From UBA2266 sp964406945 (lineage in GTDB: Bacteria; Planctomycetota; Phycisphaerae; Sedimentisphaerales; Anaerobacaceae): a stretch of 64,000 nt of DNA. The position numbers and the translations under genes were made by a program. Below, piece after piece: positions 33,302-42,225 of the stretch (positions are counted from its first letter, which is position 1; every line of letters begins with the position of its first letter). The notes under the pieces were generated by a model. That model searched no databases. It had not been told where the DNA came from and saw only the letters and a program-made list of their open reading frames with translations. The DNA lies in assembly GCA_964406945.1 (NCBI GenBank), contig CAYOTO010000015.1, positions 1-64,000 on the forward strand, in the 5' to 3' direction.

Positions 33302-34429
33302 ATGGGTGTAGCAACAGCAGAGACGTTTTTTGCCCCGGCGGGCAGAGACAGCAGGGAGACTTTATACCGGCTGAACCTGACCATAAACTCGAACCAGCTT
33401 TTTCGCGCTTTTGTCGAGACCGTCCCCCTTTTGTGCCTGGTGCTTACGGACAAGCGGCAAATTGTGGGCATCAACAGCAGGGTCGTTCACACAGTTGGGG
33501 TCGACTTCAGTGATATACTCGGCAAAAGACCGGGGGAACTGATGTGCTGCGAGTATGCCGCAGAAGGTCCCGACGGCTGCGGAACGGGTGTGCACTGCCA
33601 GGCGTGCGGAGCTGTGCGGACCTTCCTTAAGGCCCAGGAATCGAATCAGCAGTCTACTGGTGAATGCAGTTTACGGCTGGCTTCGGGTGATTGCCTGGAG
33701 GTGCGGATTACATGTTCGCCGATATGCGTGGATACACATCGCTTCCTTTCCGTGTTCCTCGAAGATATAAGCGATAAGAAGAGGCGGCAGGTGCTCGAGC
33801 ATACTTTCTTCCATGACGTTATTAATACTGTGGGCGGGATTGCCGGCTTTTCCTCGTTTTTAAAAGAACAATGTGAAGACCCGAACTGTGGGGAAAATGC
33901 CGCTCTGATAGAGAGACTGGCCGGTTCACTGCTCGAAGAAATTGAATACCATCGCGATCTGATGTACGCCGAGTCGGGTGACCTGGTCGTCGACAGAGAA
34001 AAAGTGGATGTCGAGTCGATGCTTAAACGGCTCGTGAAACTCTATTCGACGCACGAGGTAGCTGATGGTCGGCGAATTGCCTTAGATAACCGTGTGCAAG
34101 GCTTTGTAGTTACGGATGAGAGGCTTCTTGGGCGTGTTCTCGGGAATATGATAAAAAACGCTCTGGAGGCAAGTGAGCGAGGAGGCACTGTAACGGTTGC
34201 GGCTGCGAAGAAACCAGACGGAACTGAATTTGCAGTACACAACGAAACGGCAATGCCTGAAGAGGTGAAACTGCAGATCTTTCAGAGATCATTCAGCACA
34301 AAAGGCTCGAAGGGGCGGGGAATCGGCACACACAGCATGAAACTGCTCGGTGAGAAGTATCTTTCAGGTAAAGTTTCGTTCGTCAGCGACGAGTCCCGGG
34401 GAACGACGTTTACCATCCTGCTGCCATAA
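33302..34429 (+). CDS. Soluble PAS-domain sensor histidine kinase with Cys-rich PAS insert
   Basis: A 375-residue kinase without membrane helices, so it senses a cytoplasmic signal. The PAS domain spans about residues 30-150 and contains an unusual cysteine set: MCCEYAAEGPDGCG followed by HCQACGAV, six Cys in about 25 residues, a motif also seen in PAS kinases of anaerobic delta-proteobacteria. The phospho-accepting His is in EHTFFHDVINTVGGI (about 170). The ATPase domain has NMIKNALEAS (N box) and GRGIGTHSMKLLGEKY (G box). GAGGG precedes the ATG by 7 bases. No response regulator is adjacent, so it is an orphan. Metal or redox sensing is inferred. Confidence 0.88.
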   Translation: MGVATAETFFAPAGRDSRETLYRLNLTINSNQLFRAFVETVPLLCLVLTDKRQIVGINSRVVHTVGVDFSDILGKRPGELMCCEYAAEGPDGCGTGVHCQACGAVRTFLKAQESNQQSTGECSLRLASGDCLEVRITCSPICVDTHRFLSVFLEDISDKKRRQVLEHTFFHDVINTVGGIAGFSSFLKEQCEDPNCGENAALIERLAGSLLEEIEYHRDLMYAESGDLVVDREKVDVESMLKRLVKLYSTHEVADGRRIALDNRVQGFVVTDERLLGRVLGNMIKNALEASERGGTVTVAAAKKPDGTEFAVHNETAMPEEVKLQIFQRSFSTKGSKGRGIGTHSMKLLGEKYLSGKVSFVSDESRGTTFTILLP

Positions 34430-34454
34430 ATCCTGCAATGAGCCGGCGTGTTCG

Positions 34455-35411
34455 TCAGGCTCTCCAGGGTCGCTGGCGTTTAATGCCTTTTTCGAATATG
34501 TCGCGGGCTATTATTACGTCCTCGCGGACCTGAAAATCGAACATGCCCGCGCAGACGAAATCCGCTCCGCCTTCGAATGCGTATTTGAAGCCGACTTCGG
34601 GTCTGATGGCTCCGGCGGCCATGACTTTGAATGCGATCCAGGGGGTCTCCAGGTTCTTCATGTACTCGATGGTCTTTTCCGGTGTGCGGGCCCAGATATT
34701 GTCGTGCTCGGGCTGTCTGTCGGCTGACCAGTAATCGACCTTGTGAAGGGTTTTGACCCAGAAATCGGGTTTCAGGCCCGCATCGACGCAGGCTTTGACC
34801 GTTTCCAGCCGGTGAGCACCCAGCCCGCCGGGAATCTGCTGCTCTTTTATGTACTCCAGGGCTTCGTCAAGGGCCTCGACCTGGCCTTTTTTGACCACGT
34901 TGTCGCATATGCCGCCCTGGACGTAGACTGCATGGGCGCCGCTGTCCACCGAACGTTTGATTCCGGTTATGATGTTGCCACCCCATGCACAGTCGGAGAA
35001 CCACTGTATTTTTCCACCCCTCTCGTTCCAGTATTTGTTTATGACCTGATCGGAACGGGGGTTGGTCAGGATGGTATTGATTCCGTATTCTTCGGCCAGT
35101 TCGAGGGTATCGCAGACCTTTTCATCAGTGTGATAGGCCTTGACCAGGCTCGAGACGTACATCAGATCCCTGCTGTGGGCCCAGCCGCCGATAAGATTTC
35201 CACCGCAGAAAAGCCGACTGACTTTGAGGTCGCCGATCTTGCCGAACGGAATTGTTCGTCCGTCGGTCTTGCCGGGGCCCTTTTCGGGGCCGGAGGCGCC
35301 CTGGTTCATCCTGGCCAGGAGATTGCGGTCTTCGAAACTCATGCCCAGGGCAGCCGCGGCCGCGGCAGATCCGGTCAGAAATCTACGTCTGTCAATATCT
35401 CTGTCCGCCAT
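34455..35411 (-). CDS. Tat-exported aldo/keto-reductase-like protein, copy 1
   Basis: A 318-residue protein with a twin-arginine signal (DRRRFLTGSAAAAAALG, residues 7-23), so it is exported folded. The body starts like an aldo/keto reductase barrel (KIGDLKVSRLFCGGNLIGGW, then AEEYGINTILTN) but lacks the usual Asp-Tyr-Lys-His catalytic set as far as I can see. The downstream half has GAHRLETVKACVDAGLKPDF and ends KGIKRQRPWRA. The family is common in planctomycetes; function unknown, perhaps a periplasmic sugar or polyol enzyme. It is a clear paralogue of the next upstream gene. Confidence 0.75.
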   Translation of the reverse strand: MADRDIDRRRFLTGSAAAAAALGMSFEDRNLLARMNQGASGPEKGPGKTDGRTIPFGKIGDLKVSRLFCGGNLIGGWAHSRDLMYVSSLVKAYHTDEKVCDTLELAEEYGINTILTNPRSDQVINKYWNERGGKIQWFSDCAWGGNIITGIKRSVDSGAHAVYVQGGICDNVVKKGQVEALDEALEYIKEQQIPGGLGAHRLETVKACVDAGLKPDFWVKTLHKVDYWSADRQPEHDNIWARTPEKTIEYMKNLETPWIAFKVMAAGAIRPEVGFKYAFEGGADFVCAGMFDFQVREDVIIARDIFEKGIKRQRPWRA

Positions 35412-35499
35412 AACAACACTCCTTCAGAGATTGCAAGTTTATGCCATTCAGATACTTACAGCCGCCCTGCGGTCGAAAGCGGCTGATTGGGTATTCTTT

Positions 35500-36480
35500 C
35501 TAAGCCCGCCACGGGCGACTGCGGTCGATTTTTTCGCCGAGTATCTGCTTTGCGATCATGACGTCTTCGCGAACCTGGAAATCGAACATTCCGACGCAGC
35601 AGAAATCGGCCCCATTGGCGAATGCGTATTTGAAGCCGTCGCTGGGATGAATAGCCCCGGCGGCCAGGACTTTGTAGGCGATCCACGGTTTTTCAACTTT
35701 TTCCATGTACGCGACCGTCTTTTCGGGCTCCTTGTCCCAATAGTTGTCTACATCGTAGTTGTCGATCACGTCTTTGTTCTGACCGGGTTGCCGTCCGGAC
35801 CAGTACCGGGTGCTGTGGGAGGTCTTCATGTAGAAATCGACGTCCACGCCGGCTTGCTCGCAGGCCATGGGCGTGCCCAGGTTGTGTCCGCCGCAACCGC
35901 CGATTATGCCGTTTTTCTTGATGAAATCGACGACTTCGCCTATCTGATCCACCCGTCCGGCTCGCGATAGCTGGTCGCCCATATTGCCTATTACGAAAGC
36001 TCCGGTGGCCCCGCTGTCTATCGCTTTTTTGGCATCACCGAGCAGATCGTCCTGTCTCGGCACAATCTGGGCTATCCATTGGATACGACCGCCGCGCTCG
36101 TCCCAGTATTTGCGAAGTAAACGGCCCGAGCCGGTACCCGTAATAATCGTGTTTATTCCGCATTCTTCGCAGATTTCGAGCGTTTCGATGATTTTTTCGT
36201 CGGTGAAGTAGTGCTTGAGCAGTGGTGAGACGTAGGTCAGATCGCGGCTGTGGGCGTAACCGCCTATTAAATTGCCCCCGCAGATCAATCTGCTGATTTT
36301 GACATTGCCGATCTTTCCAGCCGGTAGACCTTTGATCTGACCCCGCGGGGTGGGGCCGGCGTTTGGGGCTTTGGCGGCCGCCACGAGGGTCTTCTCCTCG
36401 AGGCTCATCGCGGAAGTCGCCGCGGCCGATGCTAACAGGGATTTTCTGAAGAACTGACGACGGTCGATACTCTCGGACAT
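35500..36480 (-). CDS. Tat-exported aldo/keto-reductase-like protein, copy 2
   Basis: Tandem paralogue (326 residues) of the gene 88 bases downstream. Signal: IDRRQFFRKSLLASAAATSA. Shared blocks with copy 1 include SRLICGGNLIGGYAHSRDLT, FKYAFANGADFCCVGMFDFQ and the C-terminal RSRPWRA. Differences concentrate in the middle, for example GGCGGHNLGTPMACEQAGV where copy 1 has GGLGAHRLETVKACVDAGL. The ATG follows AAGGA by 8 bases; in-frame sequence further upstream is not protein-like. The two copies probably form one operon and may act as a pair on related substrates. Confidence 0.75.
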   Translation of the reverse strand: MSESIDRRQFFRKSLLASAAATSAMSLEEKTLVAAAKAPNAGPTPRGQIKGLPAGKIGNVKISRLICGGNLIGGYAHSRDLTYVSPLLKHYFTDEKIIETLEICEECGINTIITGTGSGRLLRKYWDERGGRIQWIAQIVPRQDDLLGDAKKAIDSGATGAFVIGNMGDQLSRAGRVDQIGEVVDFIKKNGIIGGCGGHNLGTPMACEQAGVDVDFYMKTSHSTRYWSGRQPGQNKDVIDNYDVDNYWDKEPEKTVAYMEKVEKPWIAYKVLAAGAIHPSDGFKYAFANGADFCCVGMFDFQVREDVMIAKQILGEKIDRSRPWRA

Positions 36481-36700
36481 AAACGTAATCCTTTCAACGC
36501 GAACGGCATCGAGGCCGCAGTACACGGTAAGAACAAGTTTACCAGAGATGGCCTTGCATGTCAATTGTGGTCCTCCGCGGAACACCGGCCGGGGTCGGTC
36601 GGGAGCGACGAGTTCTAAACATGCAAACATGCCGTTTGTGCTGTCGTAATGGAGCTTAAGCACGAGCTAACTGTAATTTTGCATATTTTCAAGTCCGGCT

Positions 36701-36728
36701 TTGCAAGGCCCGGGTCAGGCTGTATAAT
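36701..36728 (+). promoter_or_regulatory. Strong sigma-70 promoter of the BamD-like/LptE-like/ftsH run
   Basis: TTGCAA and a perfect TATAAT are separated by 16 bases. Transcription would start near 36735, about 38 bases before the first start codon. The 292-base gap to the divergent Tat gene holds nothing else recognisable. Confidence 0.7.
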
Positions 36729-36772
36729 GACCCGCAATTCAGCTTCAGGTGAATACAGGGATTAGAAACGCT

Positions 36773-37759
36773 ATGAAAAGAATCGTAATTGCAGCGATTG
36801 CGCCGGTACTGGTTCTCACAGCCGTACAAAGTGCGACTTTGGGCGCGGAAATGATGCGGCTCGACAAGGGCAAAGAGTTTACGCCCGTCGATCCCAACAC
36901 CGACAAATTTCTGCTGGCGGTCTCCGAGGCCAAGGAACTGGTCACAAAGGGCGAAAAGAAAGAGGCCAAAGAGGCCTACGAGAAGCTCAAGAGCGAGTAT
37001 CCGACTCTCGCCGGCGATGATTTCGACGTATTCGTAAAGGGCGAACTGTTTTATGCCGCGGGAAAATTCACTTCGGCGGTCAGGACTTTCGACAAGCTTC
37101 TGAACGAGTACCGCACCAGCCCTCTTTACGAAGCGGCCCTTGACCGTCAATTCCAGATGGCTACGGCGTATCTGAACGGCCGCAAGAAGGTTCTGCTCGG
37201 ATTTATAAAGGTCAGCGGGTACGACGAAGGTGTTACGATGATGGATAAGATCGTCGAGCGCGCCGGAGACACACCTGTAGCACTTCAAGCTTCGGTGGCG
37301 GTGGCCAGGCACTATGAAGAACGAGAAAAGCACAATGAGGCCCATTTGAGGTGGGTGGAGATTTATACCGAATGGGGCGCCGGGCCGATCGGAAAAGAGG
37401 CGCTGCTGGCCCTGGCCCGCAATAAGCACGCCCAGTACAACAAGCCGCCCGAGAAGAAGCGTCCGTTTTATGACGGGTCCACTCTTCTGAGCGCCAGAAG
37501 CTACTATTTGAGATTCAAGTCGATTTACCCGCGGGATGCCGCAAAGATCGGCGTCGACAAGATTGTAAACGAGATCAACGAACAGATCGCGTTCAAACAA
37601 TATACCATAGGTCGGTACTACCGGCGTACCGGCGAGACGACGGCCGCCAATCTCTATTTTGACATGGTCGTCAACGACTGGCCGGGCACGGAAGCCGCGG
37701 AACTTGCCGCCGAGGCCCTGGGGCAGGCTTCCGGTGAGAAGACTGAAGAAAATGGATAA
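36773..37759 (+). CDS. Exported TPR protein, BamD/YfiO-like
   Basis: A 328-residue exported protein made of helical TPR-type repeats in the style of BamD, the Bam-complex lipoprotein that helps fold outer-membrane proteins. The signal peptide runs from MKRIVIAAIAP to about LGAE and has no lipobox Cys, so it is probably soluble periplasmic or processed differently from E. coli BamD. Repeats: AKELVTKGEKKEAKEAYEKL, GELFYAAGKFTSAVRTFDKL and YTIGRYYRRTGETTAANLYF. A GTG eight codons upstream is possible, but the ATG gives a cleaner leader. Its end overlaps the lptE-like start, and the context is envelope biogenesis. Confidence 0.75.
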   Translation: MKRIVIAAIAPVLVLTAVQSATLGAEMMRLDKGKEFTPVDPNTDKFLLAVSEAKELVTKGEKKEAKEAYEKLKSEYPTLAGDDFDVFVKGELFYAAGKFTSAVRTFDKLLNEYRTSPLYEAALDRQFQMATAYLNGRKKVLLGFIKVSGYDEGVTMMDKIVERAGDTPVALQASVAVARHYEEREKHNEAHLRWVEIYTEWGAGPIGKEALLALARNKHAQYNKPPEKKRPFYDGSTLLSARSYYLRFKSIYPRDAAKIGVDKIVNEINEQIAFKQYTIGRYYRRTGETTAANLYFDMVVNDWPGTEAAELAAEALGQASGEKTEENG

Positions 37760-38297
37760 CAATCTCAGCGCTTGGACACGAAAATACACTGCTTATCTGC
37801 TGGTGGTTGCATTGGCGGGCTGTCTTTGCTGCCTGGCGGGCTGCGATGTTCTGGGCGGGTATTCGTCGCAATCGCTGTATCCTACGGATGTGGACACCGT
37901 TTATGTCGAGATGTTCGAGAATCAGACCTATCGCAGATCGATGGAGTATGTTTTGACCGACGCTCTGGCCAAACGGATCGAGGCCGAGACGCCATACAAA
38001 ATCGTTTCGGATCGCGATATTGCCGATACCGTCATCAGCGGACAGATTATTTTGGCCAGAGAGGCGGCGCTGAGTCTGGAAAGGAATGTGGGCAGAGTCC
38101 TGGAAAGAGAATACGAGATGAGAGCGGTTGTCAACTGGAAGGATCTGACAACCGGCAAGATGCTTATTGATAACGAGGCGGTAGACGCCGCGGCAAGCTA
38201 TACCGAATGGCTGAGCCAGGGCGAACAGTACGCGTACACGCTGACAGCAAACAATCTTGCTCAACGCATCGTAGAGCGTATGGCCGGGAAATGGTAG
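37752..38297 (+). CDS. LptE-like lipoprotein for LPS assembly
   Basis: A 181-residue lipoprotein (lipobox LCCLAGC, Cys about 32) of the LptE type, which plugs the LptD barrel that inserts lipopolysaccharide. Core phrases match the family: VDTVYVEMFENQTYRRSMEY, LTDALAKRIEAETPYKIV, SDRDIADTVISGQII and ANNLAQRIVERM. The start codon lies within the last three codons of the BamD-like gene. No lptD is nearby. The combination of short length, FENQTY box and lipobox makes LptE the best match; a generic lipoprotein of similar fold is the alternative. Confidence 0.78.
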   Translation: MDNNLSAWTRKYTAYLLVVALAGCLCCLAGCDVLGGYSSQSLYPTDVDTVYVEMFENQTYRRSMEYVLTDALAKRIEAETPYKIVSDRDIADTVISGQIILAREAALSLERNVGRVLEREYEMRAVVNWKDLTTGKMLIDNEAVDAAASYTEWLSQGEQYAYTLTANNLAQRIVERMAGKW

Positions 38298-38349
38298 TGC
38301 AATTCCGCAGCTTTACCTAGCTAAACCGCCTATCACGAGATTTTTAAGT

Positions 38350-40365
38350 ATGAACGAAGATAATAAAAAGCCTATGCCACAAAAACCTAACGGCGGACCG
38401 GGCAAAAAACCCATTCCTCCGGGCAGACGAAATCCGATTACATATTTCCTTATCGCGCTGGTGCTACTGACCGTATGGATGGCTCTTAGAGGCCTGCAGT
38501 CGGGTAACAATATCACATGGGACCAGTTCGAAGAGCATGTAAAAAGCGGAAATATCGAATCGGTCAAAATCAGCGACACACAGATCAGCGGCAAGTTCAA
38601 AAGCGACTCAGGCACAGAAGGCGAGACCTTCTCGGTGAATTTTCGGCCCGAGTTGTATCCGTACCTGATGGAGATGCTCGAGCAGTCGGGCATTGAGCGC
38701 GAAACGACCAAACAGCACGTATGGCTGCTTACCGTTCTGAATCTTGTGGTGCCGCTGCTGCTGTTCGTGGGTATATTCTATTTTCTGTTTATCAGGAACA
38801 TGCGGGGCGGCGCCGGAGGCATGCTCATGTCGTTCGGACGCAGTCGCCACAGGCTTCACGCCAAGGACCGCGTCAAGGTTACGTTCAAGGACGTCGCCGG
38901 GATCGAGGAGGCCAAGGACGAAGTAACGGAAATTATAGAATTCCTGAAAAGCCCTCGCAAATTTCAGCGCCTCGGCGGACGTATTCCCAGGGGAGTGCTG
39001 CTGGTTGGACCGCCCGGGTGCGGCAAAACCCTGCTTGCAAGAGCCATGGCCGGCGAAGCGGATGTACCGTTCTTCAGCATTTCGGGAAGCGATTTCGTCG
39101 AGATGTTCGTTGGTGTCGGGGCTTCGCGCGTTCGCGACCTGTTCAAGCAGGCCAAGGAAAATTCGCCCTGCATCATATTCCTCGACGAAATAGACGCTAT
39201 CGGCAGAAAGCGAGGCGCCAGTTTCGTCGGCGGAGGCCACGATGAACGCGAGCAGACGCTGAATGCGATTCTGGTGGAAATGGACGGCTTCGACACGAAC
39301 GATCAGGTGATTGTCGTGGCCGCGACCAACCGGGCCGACATCCTCGACCACGCTCTTACCCGCCCCGGCAGATTCGACCGACAGGTGATCGTGCCGCTGC
39401 CGGATATCAAGGGCCGGGCCGAGATACTCAGAGTGCACGCGAAGAAGGTTAAGGTTGGTCCTGATGTCGACCTCGACCGGCTTGCTCGCGGCACATCGAT
39501 GTTCAGCGGGGCCGATCTTGCCGCAATCATAAATGAGGCGGCGCTGGCGGCGACAATGTCGAACAAGGACTTTATTGAAATGGCGGACCTGGAAGAGGCT
39601 CGCGATAAAGTGCGATGGGGCCGCGCCAAAAAAAGCCGTGTGGTAGACCGGAAGGAACGTGAAATTACCGCTTATCACGAGGCCGGGCATACGCTGGTGC
39701 AGAGTCTGCTCAAGGAAGCCGATCCGCTGCATAAGGTCAGCATCATACCGCGAGGTCCGATGGGGGGAGCGACTTTTTCGTTGCCGGAGAAGGACCGCAC
39801 GCTGTTTACAAAGAAATACTGCATGGCCATCATGCAGATTTGTTTCGGGGGGCGTATCGCCGAGGAAATGTTTTGCGGCGATATCTCCAGCGGTGCTCAG
39901 AACGACCTGGAGCAGGCTACCAACTTCGCCCGGCTGATGGTTCTGACCTGGGGCATGAGCGATTCGCTCGGGCCGGTCAGTTACGATTCGGACAGCAAGA
40001 ACAATCAGTACTTCCCCGGGCTGGGCGAAAAGGAATACAGCGAGAAGACTGCCGAGATAATCGACATCGAGGTTAAGAAGCTCGTTTCCGAAGCTTATGC
40101 CGCGGCCAAGAATACTATCAAGAAGAACAGCGACAAACTCCAGAAAATCGCCAACGCCCTGCTCAAGTACGAGACGCTGGATGCCGAAGAGGTCAAGCTT
40201 ATCATTGAGGGCGGTGAGTTGAGCAAGCCGACGGTCGGAGAACTCCTTGCAGCCGAGCAGGCCAAGGACAACAAGGACGAAGAAGCCCAAGACCAGAGCG
40301 AAACGTCTGAGAAGAAAGATACCGAAGGCCCGAGCGACGAATCCGAGGACAAGCAGCCCGAGTAG
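38350..40365 (+). CDS. ftsH: ATP-dependent zinc metalloprotease FtsH
   Basis: Membrane-bound AAA+ protease that degrades unassembled membrane proteins and regulators. The 671-residue protein has two membrane helices (TYFLIALVLLTVWMAL, and LNLVVPLLLFVGIFYFLF) flanking a small periplasmic domain. Walker A is GPPGCGKT, Walker B IIFLDEIDAIG, and the second region of homology is AATNRADILDHALTRPGRFD. The zinc site is AYHEAGH (about residue 440). Its acidic, Lys-rich C-terminal tail of about 45 residues (EEAQDQSETSEKKDT) is not conserved. It follows the lptE-like gene by 52 bases. Confidence 0.97.
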   Translation: MNEDNKKPMPQKPNGGPGKKPIPPGRRNPITYFLIALVLLTVWMALRGLQSGNNITWDQFEEHVKSGNIESVKISDTQISGKFKSDSGTEGETFSVNFRPELYPYLMEMLEQSGIERETTKQHVWLLTVLNLVVPLLLFVGIFYFLFIRNMRGGAGGMLMSFGRSRHRLHAKDRVKVTFKDVAGIEEAKDEVTEIIEFLKSPRKFQRLGGRIPRGVLLVGPPGCGKTLLARAMAGEADVPFFSISGSDFVEMFVGVGASRVRDLFKQAKENSPCIIFLDEIDAIGRKRGASFVGGGHDEREQTLNAILVEMDGFDTNDQVIVVAATNRADILDHALTRPGRFDRQVIVPLPDIKGRAEILRVHAKKVKVGPDVDLDRLARGTSMFSGADLAAIINEAALAATMSNKDFIEMADLEEARDKVRWGRAKKSRVVDRKEREITAYHEAGHTLVQSLLKEADPLHKVSIIPRGPMGGATFSLPEKDRTLFTKKYCMAIMQICFGGRIAEEMFCGDISSGAQNDLEQATNFARLMVLTWGMSDSLGPVSYDSDSKNNQYFPGLGEKEYSEKTAEIIDIEVKKLVSEAYAAAKNTIKKNSDKLQKIANALLKYETLDAEEVKLIIEGGELSKPTVGELLAAEQAKDNKDEEAQDQSETSEKKDTEGPSDESEDKQPE

Positions 40366-40398
40366 CAGCTTCGTGATATTTGCAGAAGGGAATTATCG

Positions 40399-42225
40399 AT
40401 GTCTGGAAGGACCCGGGTAGCCTTCTTGTTTGCAGCCGCAGTGATAGCCGTGCCTGCGGTTTTTGCTTATGCAGCATCCGGGGCGGTCGAACTCGTCCGT
40501 CAAGATGAGAATTATTCATCCGTCCGGATCGAGCCGGCGCATTTTGAGGGACAGGCCGGGATCGCACTGTTTTTCGAGTGTTCGGAAGATCTGCACTATT
40601 ACTCCAATCCCAAAACCGCCCCGGCGGGCTACAATCTCCAGGTCGATGTCCGGGCCGAGACACTGGACTTTCGCGAGCCGATCATGCCGGCGTCGGAACT
40701 GTTTACGGATCCGACGGGCAAGAAGGTGGAGGTATTCGGCGGGGATTTCACCGTTTTTGTTCCGCTGGACGAATCGCAGACTCCGGCCGGTGAGGAACGA
40801 GAAGTTTCCATCGAGATTTCCGGCATTGCGTGCACGAGCATCGTGTGTCTGCAGCCGTTCGAAAAGACGCTGACCAGGACGCTCGATACCGGCGTGACGG
40901 CCGACTGGCCCGAAGTCGAGCTTGATCTGCAGGATGAAAAACCGACTGCTGCTGCGGGGCCCGGCTACTCGGTTGGATTTGCCCTGCTGCTGGCGTTGGC
41001 GGCCGGTCTGGTTCTGAACGTGATGCCTTGCGTCTGGCCGGTGTTGCCGATGATTGTGATGCGGATAGTGCAGCAGGCCAAAGACGAAAAAGGCAGAAGC
41101 GTCAGTATGGGGCTGGCGTTCTGTTGCGGCATATTGCTGTTTTTCGCTTCTCTGGCGGCGGTAAACATAGTGCTTCGCCTGTCCTACGGCACCGTGCTGG
41201 GATGGGGCGACCCATTCAGGAGCCCGGCTTTCGTGACCGGAACCGTCATTGTGCTGGTCGGACTGGCGATGTTCATGTTCGGCCTGGTCAACTTCACGGT
41301 GCCCTCATCCATCGCCGGCAAATCAGGGTCGGGCAAAGGGTATTTCGGTTCCGTAGGCATGGGATTTCTCGCGGCGATTCTGGGCACGCCGTGCGGTTTC
41401 GGAATTCTGGCGGCCGCTTTCGGCTGGGCACAAACACAAAACCTGCCGATAGCGACGCTGACTATAATGACCATAGGACTGGGCATGGCGCTGCCTTACG
41501 GGGTTCTCATCCTGATGCCGGGGCTGCTGAAAAAGCTGCCGAAACCGGGCAAGTGGATGGAGCTGATAAAGCAGGCGATAGGCTTTACTCTGCTGGTAAT
41601 CGCGGTAAAATTCCTGGCGGCACTTTCGGCCGAACGGCGGACAGGCGTCTTGTACTTCAGTGTTTTTCTGGCCGTGGCCATCTGGATGTGGGGTTCCTGG
41701 GTGGACTTCAACACCAGCCGCATCAAGAAATACGTCGTAAGACTGTTGGCCATTGGACTGGTTGGTGTCAGTGGCTGGATATTCCTCACGCCGGAGGAGG
41801 AGTTGATAGACTGGCGCAAATACGATGCGAACCTGGTCGAGGATGCCCTGGCGGAGGATAAGCCCGTGCTCATAAAGTTCACGGCAGAGTGGTGTCTGAA
41901 CTGTGCCGTCGTCGACAAGCTGATATATGCCGACAAGGATATTTCAGGACTCATCGAGGAAAAGGGAGTGGTTCCGGTCAAAGCCGACACGACCGAAAAT
42001 GACTTTCCCGCGACAATCGCCCTGAAGCAGACTTACGGCGAATCGGGGACGCTGCCGGTTACCATGTATTTTGCTCCGGGTGCCGATGAGCCGGTCCGCT
42101 GGCGCGGCACCAATTTTAAGGCTGAGTTGAAAGACGCTTTGGAAAACATCGAGGATGCAGATTCGGATGACGAAGAAGAAGGCGAAAAAGAAAACAGCGA
42201 AGAAGAGAGTGAAGTTCAAGGTTGA
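40399..42225 (+). CDS. dsbD: DsbD-type thiol:disulfide interchange protein
   Basis: Carries electrons from cytoplasmic thioredoxin across the inner membrane to periplasmic thiol proteins. The 608-residue protein has a signal peptide (to about AYAAS). An N-terminal DsbD-alpha-like domain carries IACTSIVCLQPFEK (Cys pair spaced five apart). A membrane core of about eight helices has the redox cysteines NVMPCVWPVLP and LGTPCGFG. A C-terminal thioredoxin domain has the active site AEWCLNCAVV. The acidic tail (DADSDDEEEGEKENSEEESE) overlaps the nth gene, so the two are translationally coupled. It starts 33 bases after ftsH. Confidence 0.92.
   Translation: MSGRTRVAFLFAAAVIAVPAVFAYAASGAVELVRQDENYSSVRIEPAHFEGQAGIALFFECSEDLHYYSNPKTAPAGYNLQVDVRAETLDFREPIMPASELFTDPTGKKVEVFGGDFTVFVPLDESQTPAGEEREVSIEISGIACTSIVCLQPFEKTLTRTLDTGVTADWPEVELDLQDEKPTAAAGPGYSVGFALLLALAAGLVLNVMPCVWPVLPMIVMRIVQQAKDEKGRSVSMGLAFCCGILLFFASLAAVNIVLRLSYGTVLGWGDPFRSPAFVTGTVIVLVGLAMFMFGLVNFTVPSSIAGKSGSGKGYFGSVGMGFLAAILGTPCGFGILAAAFGWAQTQNLPIATLTIMTIGLGMALPYGVLILMPGLLKKLPKPGKWMELIKQAIGFTLLVIAVKFLAALSAERRTGVLYFSVFLAVAIWMWGSWVDFNTSRIKKYVVRLLAIGLVGVSGWIFLTPEEELIDWRKYDANLVEDALAEDKPVLIKFTAEWCLNCAVVDKLIYADKDISGLIEEKGVVPVKADTTENDFPATIALKQTYGESGTLPVTMYFAPGADEPVRWRGTNFKAELKDALENIEDADSDDEEEGEKENSEEESEVQG

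Noticed and set aside
38608..40290. 560-residue leftward frame
   Set aside because: Exactly antisense to ftsH, which carries all its catalytic motifs.
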